Assembly (NCBI RefSeq): GCF_031180885.1 | Contig: NZ_JAPSLK010000011.1 | Location: 62,001-126,000, forward strand | Reading direction: 5' to 3' | DNA length: 64,000 bases | Source: Saccharothrix sp. | Lineage (GTDB): Bacteria; Actinomycetota; Actinomycetes; Mycobacteriales; Pseudonocardiaceae | Shown: piece after piece, positions 59,409-64,000 of the stretch | How the letters are laid out: each line of letters begins with the position of its first letter | How positions within the stretch are numbered: the stretch's first letter is position 1 | Position numbers and translations under genes: made by a program | The notes under the pieces: model-generated | Told to the model about the DNA's origin: nothing | Databases searched by the model: none | The model's input: only the letters and a program-made list of their open reading frames with translations

Positions 59409-60068
59409 TCAGTGGTGGTCGAGTAGGCGGCGGCCCGTTCCTTCGCCGACCATGTCGTGGAGTTTGCGGTGCAGGTAGCGGCGGGCCCAGGTGGGCATGG
59501 GGACGCCTTCCAGTTGGCGGTCCAGCCACTCGTTGATGTCGCGGTAGCGCAGCACCGCGCCCCAGGGACCGGGCTGGTGGCCCAGGCCGCGCATGTCCCG
59601 TGGATAGGGCGGCAGTTCGGGGGCCGGTGGGGTGACGTCGCCGAGTGCGGGGCGTTCGGGACCCGGGGTCGGTGCCGGGGTTCCGTCCAGCGCGTGGCGT
59701 CCCGGGAACGCCAGGTCGAGGACGGTGTCGTCGGTCAGCACGGCGGCGGCCGGCACCGCGGCGCGAACCCGTTGCAGCACTTGCGGTCCGGGCTGTGACC
59801 GCACCCGGGGATGCGCGTCGAGCCAGCGGGCCACCTGGCCGATCGCGCTGACGTGCTCCCGCCGGACCAGGTCGAGCCGCGGGTCGACCAGGTCGAGCGC
59901 GCGTGGTGGTCCGGGTTGCGGGTCCCGCTGCGCGGTGATCGCGGCGGTCACGGCGCTGTTGCCGACCAGGCCCTGCAACGAGAGCACGTGGTGCGCCGTG
60001 GGCGGCGGGGTTCGCGGTCCGGTCCCGCGCCGGCTGGTGCCACCCTCGACCGCCCGTGCTCTCGACAC
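59409..60068 (-). CDS. Hypothetical protein with LQ-x(4)-GN-x-AV N-terminal motif
   Basis: The 219-residue product starts at GTG 60068, 12 bases after the NACHT gene stop, so the two form an operon. The N-terminus contains HHVLSLQGLVGNSAVTAAI, resembling the short LQ..GN.AV motif at the front of many actinobacterial proteins linked to contractile injection systems and polymorphic toxins. The rest is proline-rich in the middle and basic, ending WARRYLHRKLHDMVGEGTGRR. No catalytic motif is recognised. A role as effector or partner of the NACHT protein is speculative. Confidence 0.55.
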   Translation of the reverse strand: MSRARAVEGGTSRRGTGPRTPPPTAHHVLSLQGLVGNSAVTAAITAQRDPQPGPPRALDLVDPRLDLVRREHVSAIGQVARWLDAHPRVRSQPGPQVLQRVRAAVPAAAVLTDDTVLDLAFPGRHALDGTPAPTPGPERPALGDVTPPAPELPPYPRDMRGLGHQPGPWGAVLRYRDINEWLDRQLEGVPMPTWARRYLHRKLHDMVGEGTGRRLLDHH

Positions 60069-60080
60069 CCCGGGAGGGTC

Positions 60081-62378
60081 TCACCCCTCGACGTCCACGG
60101 GAGCGTCCGAACGGGCAGTCGACCGGACACCGGTCCCCGCCTGGCGCAGCGTGTCCGCCAGCCGTTCGTGCCGGAACTGGTGCGCCGCGCCCACCTGGCG
60201 CAGGAGTCCCCGGTAGTGGGCGTCGCGCAGGAACGCGATCACGTGCAGCGGCAGCTTCCCCGTGCCCCACAACCACAACCTGGCCAGCACGAAGCGCCCC
60301 CACGCGGTCACGTGCACCCCGCTCCACCCCTGGTCCAGTCCGCCGACGAACGACCGGGTGACCGCCGCCGCCAGTCCCGCCGCGAGACCGGCGGAGAGGC
60401 CGCGGAACACGCCGAACGCGAGCCCGCAGGCGAGCCCGCCGACCAGCCCCTGGGCGAGCGCCACGGTGCGGTCGCTGCGCAGGACGGTCTCCGGGCTGGT
60501 CGACGACGTCCCGTCGACCGGCACGCTGACCCAGTAGTCGACCGTCCGCGCGACCGCGACCGCCGTGAACGTGGCGAGCCCGGCGTTGGCGCCGTTGGCC
60601 AGCGCGGCGTCGAAGCCGCTCGTCGACGCGACCGCGGCGGTCACCACACCGGTCACGCACAGGCCACCGGCGAAGCCGATCCCGAGCCCGTCGGCCAGGT
60701 GCCGCCACAGCGGTCGTCGGGACCAGTCGGGCGGGTGCGTCCGCCAGAACCGCACCGGCACCACCGAGGGCAGCGCCGGTCGCGCGGTGGCCAGCACGAG
60801 CAGCGCGGTGCCGCCGAACGATCCCGCCGCCACCGCGCCGATCGCACCCCACAGCACCGCCTCGGCGGCCCGACCACCGATGACCAGCGGCAACCCGATC
60901 GCCGCGCCGACCGTCACCGCGAAGACCAAGCCGCCCAGCAGCGCGATCACGGACCGGGGCACCGCGCGGTCGAGTTCCCACCAGGTCACCTCGGACGTGT
61001 CGAGCCGCCGCACGTGCCCGGCGAGGAACGCGAGCCACCGCGTGGCGTCCTCGGTCGAGGGCGTGGGTGTCATCGGTCGGCGGACCCGCGTCGGCACCGG
61101 CCCCCGATCGGCGACCCAGGTCGGGTGGTACCGGGTCGTCACCAGCTGTTCGAGGAGGTGCTGCTCGATCGCGCCTCGGTCGGTGAACGCCAGCAGGTCC
61201 GCGGGGTCGGCGGCGCCTTCGACGTACCGGACGGTGGCCAACCACGCCATGAGGGGCGTGGACAGCGCGGCGGCGAGCGGCCCGTCGGGACGGCGGTCGA
61301 GGTGGTCGAACACCGCGTCCCACATGTCGGGTCGGAGCTTTGCCGTGGCGCTGCGCAGCAGGTAGCGGCGGACCGCGTCCAGGCGGGGCACCTCCATGTC
61401 CGCCACCGCCGTGGCCGCCAGCACCTCCCCGCCGCGGTGCCGGACGGCCGCCCGGTACTCGCCCGCGCGGGACGCCAGCAGCAGCGGCACGCCCTTGCGG
61501 AGCATGCCGTTGACCCGTCGCAGCGCCAGCGGCCGCAACCGCTCGGGCATCTCGTCGAAACCGTCCAGGACGGGCATCACCAGCCCCGACCCGACCAGGT
61601 CGGCCGCGCGGCCGGGGTGCCGGACCGAGGGGTACCTGGCCACCAGCTGCGCGGCCAGCCACTCCTCCAGGCTGTTCGTCGTGGGGTCCCAGTCGCGCAG
61701 GGGCGCCACGACGGGCACCGGTTCGCCGTCCTTGCGGCGACCCAGCAACCCCAGCACCACGTGCGCCAGCGTCACGGTCTTGCCGACACCGGGTTCGCCG
61801 AGCAGCACCAGGCGGTGCCGGGGCAGGCGGATCAGGAACTCCACCGCGTCGTCCAGTTCGCCGTCGAACACCTCGGGGCCGCTGGGCAGGACCAAGCCGC
61901 GCTCGTCGGCCACGTCCCACGTCAAGGCCCACCGGGCCGGCATCGCTTTGAGCAGGTGCTCGCCCTGCCATTGCCGACCGACGTCGGCGGACAGCTCGTC
62001 GAGCATCGTGCGCAGGGTCGGCGAGGTGGTCCGCCGCCACGGGATCACCGGTTGGAACTCGGGGAGGTCGAGCAGGGCGCTGCCGTTGTCCTCGACCTCC
62101 GTTCCGCCGGATGCGCGGTACAGGCGGGCGTGGAGTTCCTCCCACCGGAGCTTCAACTCCGCCGGGTCGACCCGGTAGAACTCGAGGAGCTTCCCGATCG
62201 TGTGCCAGGTCCGCAGCGACGCTTTGCCGTTCTCCAGCCCGGACAACCACGCGGGCGAGCAGTCGGTCCGCCGTGCCACGTGGCGCAGGGAGAGCCGGCG
62301 CTCCACCCGCAGCTCGCGCAACGCGCCGCCGAACCGCCGTCGCGCCTCGTCGAGCGTCTCCGGCACCTGCTCGGTCAT
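60081..62378 (-). CDS. HTH-NACHT NTPase with C-terminal membrane helices
   Basis: The 765-residue protein starts at ATG 62378. Residues about 14-75 are a Cro/C1 helix-turn-helix (RELRVERRLSLRHVARRTDCSPAWLSGLENG). The NACHT NTPase follows: Walker A LLGEPGVGKTVT at 192-204 and Walker B VLDGFDEMPERL near 265, then helical segments, and from about 465 several hydrophobic helices (VIALLGGLVFAVTVGAAIGL and others, at least four). STAND-type NACHT proteins include regulators and anti-phage sensors; the membrane end might be an effector pore. It is autoregulation-ready, with inverted repeats just upstream. Confidence 0.82.
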   Translation of the reverse strand: MTEQVPETLDEARRRFGGALRELRVERRLSLRHVARRTDCSPAWLSGLENGKASLRTWHTIGKLLEFYRVDPAELKLRWEELHARLYRASGGTEVEDNGSALLDLPEFQPVIPWRRTTSPTLRTMLDELSADVGRQWQGEHLLKAMPARWALTWDVADERGLVLPSGPEVFDGELDDAVEFLIRLPRHRLVLLGEPGVGKTVTLAHVVLGLLGRRKDGEPVPVVAPLRDWDPTTNSLEEWLAAQLVARYPSVRHPGRAADLVGSGLVMPVLDGFDEMPERLRPLALRRVNGMLRKGVPLLLASRAGEYRAAVRHRGGEVLAATAVADMEVPRLDAVRRYLLRSATAKLRPDMWDAVFDHLDRRPDGPLAAALSTPLMAWLATVRYVEGAADPADLLAFTDRGAIEQHLLEQLVTTRYHPTWVADRGPVPTRVRRPMTPTPSTEDATRWLAFLAGHVRRLDTSEVTWWELDRAVPRSVIALLGGLVFAVTVGAAIGLPLVIGGRAAEAVLWGAIGAVAAGSFGGTALLVLATARPALPSVVPVRFWRTHPPDWSRRPLWRHLADGLGIGFAGGLCVTGVVTAAVASTSGFDAALANGANAGLATFTAVAVARTVDYWVSVPVDGTSSTSPETVLRSDRTVALAQGLVGGLACGLAFGVFRGLSAGLAAGLAAAVTRSFVGGLDQGWSGVHVTAWGRFVLARLWLWGTGKLPLHVIAFLRDAHYRGLLRQVGAAHQFRHERLADTLRQAGTGVRSTARSDAPVDVEG

Positions 62379-62415
62379 GCGCACTCCCCGCTGGCGGCGT
62401 TCCTGCTGTTCAAAG

Positions 62416-62442
62416 GTGTTCACGGCGGTGGCCCGTGAACAC
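62416..62442. promoter_or_regulatory. Inverted-repeat operator in the NACHT promoter
   Basis: GTGTTCACGG (62416-62425) and CCGTGAACAC (62433-62442) are exact complements seven bases apart; further GTTCA/TGAAC half-sites lie at 62408-62413 and 62443-62449. The element begins 38 bases upstream of the NACHT start, so the protein's own helix-turn-helix may bind here. Confidence 0.5.
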
Positions 62443-62553
62443 GTGAACAGCTACGAACGCAGTCGTACCGCGTCCTCGACTCCCGGAACCCGCAGATTTG
62501 AGGACAGCGCCCGCACCGATCGGGTTAACCACCGCGCACCATCTGGAGGCCCC

Positions 62554-63513
62554 ATGGCATACGCCACCGCCGCCGTGTACCCCTCTGCCCGCAACAGACA
62601 TCGTCTGCGGGTCCTGTGCCAGGCGACCGCGGTCCTGCTCGTGGCCGCGGTGTGCGTCGACACGGTGGACCGCGTGCGCCTCGACGTCGCCGCGGACTCG
62701 CCCACGACGAACACCGCCACGAACACCGCCACCGCTTTCGACAGCCACCCGTCCGCGCCCGCCGCGATGATGCCCGACGCCCGTGTGGCGCGCGGCGACA
62801 CGACCGGCACCCCGAATCCGCAGGACCCGGCTCCGCAGGACCCGGCTCCGGCACCACCTCCGACGGTGGCTCCGGTGGCCGAGACCGACAGCATCCCCGA
62901 CACCATGGCGACCGGACACGACGTCGAGCCCACGCCCGACGAGTCCCCGTCGACAAGGGATGCCACGTCGGTGTTGCCGGACCTGCGAACCGGCTCGGCG
63001 GAAGCCGGATCGGCTCCGGAGACCCGACCCGAGACGAAACCCGAGACCCGATCGGAGACCCGACCCGAGACGAGGCCCGCGGGTGAGCCGGCGAAGACCT
63101 CCGCCCACCCGGCGGCGCGGCCGGCCGAGCAACCCCGGACCGAGGAGCCCGCCCGACCGGCCAAGGAGCCGCTGACCGCAGTGCCCGCGCGACCGGCCAA
63201 GAAGCCGCAGACCGCGGTGCCCGCGCAGCCCATGGGCCATCCGCAGGCGGTGGTCACCTGCGGGTCCGGCTCGGCCATGACCCAGCCGGTGCCCGCGACA
63301 CCGGTGGAGCGCGTGATGGTCGGCATTCCGGTCGACATGAACGGGGGCGCCACGCCCACCATGCCCGGCCTGTCGCCTTCCGGGATGACCGCGGCCGGCG
63401 ACCTGATGCCCGCGCGAGGGCCGGTGGCGGCGATCCCGATCCTCGCCCCTCCGGGAATGGTCGGCGCCTGCCCGGTTCAGACGGGCGGCACGCACGACCG
63501 GTCGATGGGCTGA
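62554..63513 (+). CDS. Proline-rich secreted or membrane-tethered protein
   Basis: The 319-residue product from ATG 62554 (GGAGG upstream) has a hydrophobic segment (VLCQATAVLLVAAVCVDTV, residues about 23-42) acting as signal or anchor, then a low-complexity body rich in Pro, Ala, Thr and Glu with PETRPETKPETRSETRPE repeats near residue 155 and RPAKEP/RPAKKP repeats. The last 80 residues are Met/Gly/Pro-rich with two cysteines. No enzymatic domain is visible. It is followed six bases later by another membrane-type gene, so the two may be co-transcribed. Confidence 0.6.
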   Translation: MAYATAAVYPSARNRHRLRVLCQATAVLLVAAVCVDTVDRVRLDVAADSPTTNTATNTATAFDSHPSAPAAMMPDARVARGDTTGTPNPQDPAPQDPAPAPPPTVAPVAETDSIPDTMATGHDVEPTPDESPSTRDATSVLPDLRTGSAEAGSAPETRPETKPETRSETRPETRPAGEPAKTSAHPAARPAEQPRTEEPARPAKEPLTAVPARPAKKPQTAVPAQPMGHPQAVVTCGSGSAMTQPVPATPVERVMVGIPVDMNGGATPTMPGLSPSGMTAAGDLMPARGPVAAIPILAPPGMVGACPVQTGGTHDRSMG

Positions 63514-63519
63514 CAACGG

Positions 63520-64000
63520 ATGCGGGCGCAGGAGGACGACCGGGCGGAGGCGCCCCGGTCGGTGCGGAACCAGGTGTCCGATGTGGTCGGCCCGGTGGTG
63601 CAGGCCGACCACATCGGAACCCTCACCCTGCACTCGGCGCCGGCGAGCGCCCCGCCGCCCGTCCGCCCGTCCCGTCGGCGGCGGCTGCTGCGCGTCCTGG
63701 TGCCGGTCGCGGCGATCGGGACGGTTTCGGTCGTCCTGCTCTACGCGTTCGGGGTTCCGGACGGGTGGTTCGGACCGACCGCGGCGCGGAGCAAGGCGTG
63801 CCTGGTCAAGGTGGACCCGTCCGTGAAGGCCGGGTACGTCTGGGCGGACCGGCCTCGCGAGTCGTCCTACGCGCCGTCCGAACCGCACCAGTGCAACTCC
63901 ACGGGCGCGGTGAACACCGTGACCCGGGCAAGTGCCGGTCGCTACGCGGTGCGGTTCCCCGGTCTCGGGACCGACAGCGGAACGGTCGACGTGACCAGCG
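63520..64000 (+). CDS. Membrane protein, truncated by the window edge
   Basis: ATG 63520 opens a frame that runs to the last base without a stop. The N-terminus, SVRNQVSDVVGPVVQADHIG, followed by TLTLHS, resembles the short VVQA-type motif at the front of many actinomycete sensor or effector proteins. A basic stretch and one membrane helix (LLRVLVPVAAIGTVSVVLLY) follow, then an extracytoplasmic part with CLVKVDPSVKAGYVWADRP and later HQCNSTGA. The two cysteines may pair. The family is not recognised and the C-terminus is not available. Confidence 0.6.
   Translation, partial: MRAQEDDRAEAPRSVRNQVSDVVGPVVQADHIGTLTLHSAPASAPPPVRPSRRRRLLRVLVPVAAIGTVSVVLLYAFGVPDGWFGPTAARSKACLVKVDPSVKAGYVWADRPRESSYAPSEPHQCNSTGAVNTVTRASAGRYAVRFPGLGTDSGTVDVTS

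Overview
The window is high-GC DNA with actinobacterial codon use, frequent GTG starts and start/stop overlaps of the GTGA/ATGA kind. The content (Kdp potassium pump, ECF sigma factors, CstA, ricin-lectin glycoside hydrolases, a lasso-peptide cluster, a glycopeptide-type halogenase, anchored-repeat ABC transporter) fits a filamentous actinomycete, most likely Pseudonocardiaceae (Saccharothrix/Lentzea/Actinosynnema-like). Family and genus are inference; no rRNA or tRNA gene was seen.

Layout: 0.3-4.9 kb, a kdpFABC operon led by a 27-residue micropeptide and OmpR-type direct repeats. 5-6.8 kb, a secreted GH27 enzyme with a ricin-type lectin domain under LacI-type operators. 7.3-9.7 kb, a HTH regulator divergent from a Prim-Pol-like protein and a small conserved protein. 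9.8-13.5 kb, a complete minus-strand lasso-peptide cluster (precursor, cyclase, B1, B2, and a protein-isoaspartate methyltransferase homologue) whose core carries the D-T-A-D ring motif linked with aspartimide formation. 13.8-17 kb, a NucA/NucB nuclease with a small partner, a truncated HTH gene and a membrane-lipase fusion. 17.6-23.3 kb, a four-gene operon: adenylation-carrier didomain, phenol-type flavin halogenase, cation/proton antiporter and tyrosine phenol-lyase-like enzyme. 24-34 kb, a lectin-GH74 protein, two SigE-type sigma factors, a sodium symporter, CstA and AMIN-like proteins.

34.5-46.1 kb is a metal-homeostasis island: a His-rich protein, two secreted choice-of-anchor-M proteins, a six-gene anchored-repeat ABC transporter operon (two products with LAxTG sorting signals), and a COG0523 GTPase, Fur/Zur regulator and methyltransferase operon. 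Zur-like boxes sit in both the 36.3 kb divergent promoter and the 46.1 kb promoter.

46-59 kb is a decay zone between intact genes (two-component system, ABC exporter, GH74, leucine-rich-repeat protein, rhamnose mutarotase, CYTH protein). It holds truncated AraC, hydrolase, TetR, DUF418, AfsR-type TPR, vanadium haloperoxidase, regulator, 2-oxoglutarate dioxygenase and radical-SAM genes. Several single-base indels lie in short G/C runs and could be assembly errors; the truncations could not. 59.4-64 kb holds a HTH-NACHT protein with a downstream partner and two proline-rich or membrane proteins, the last cut by the window edge.
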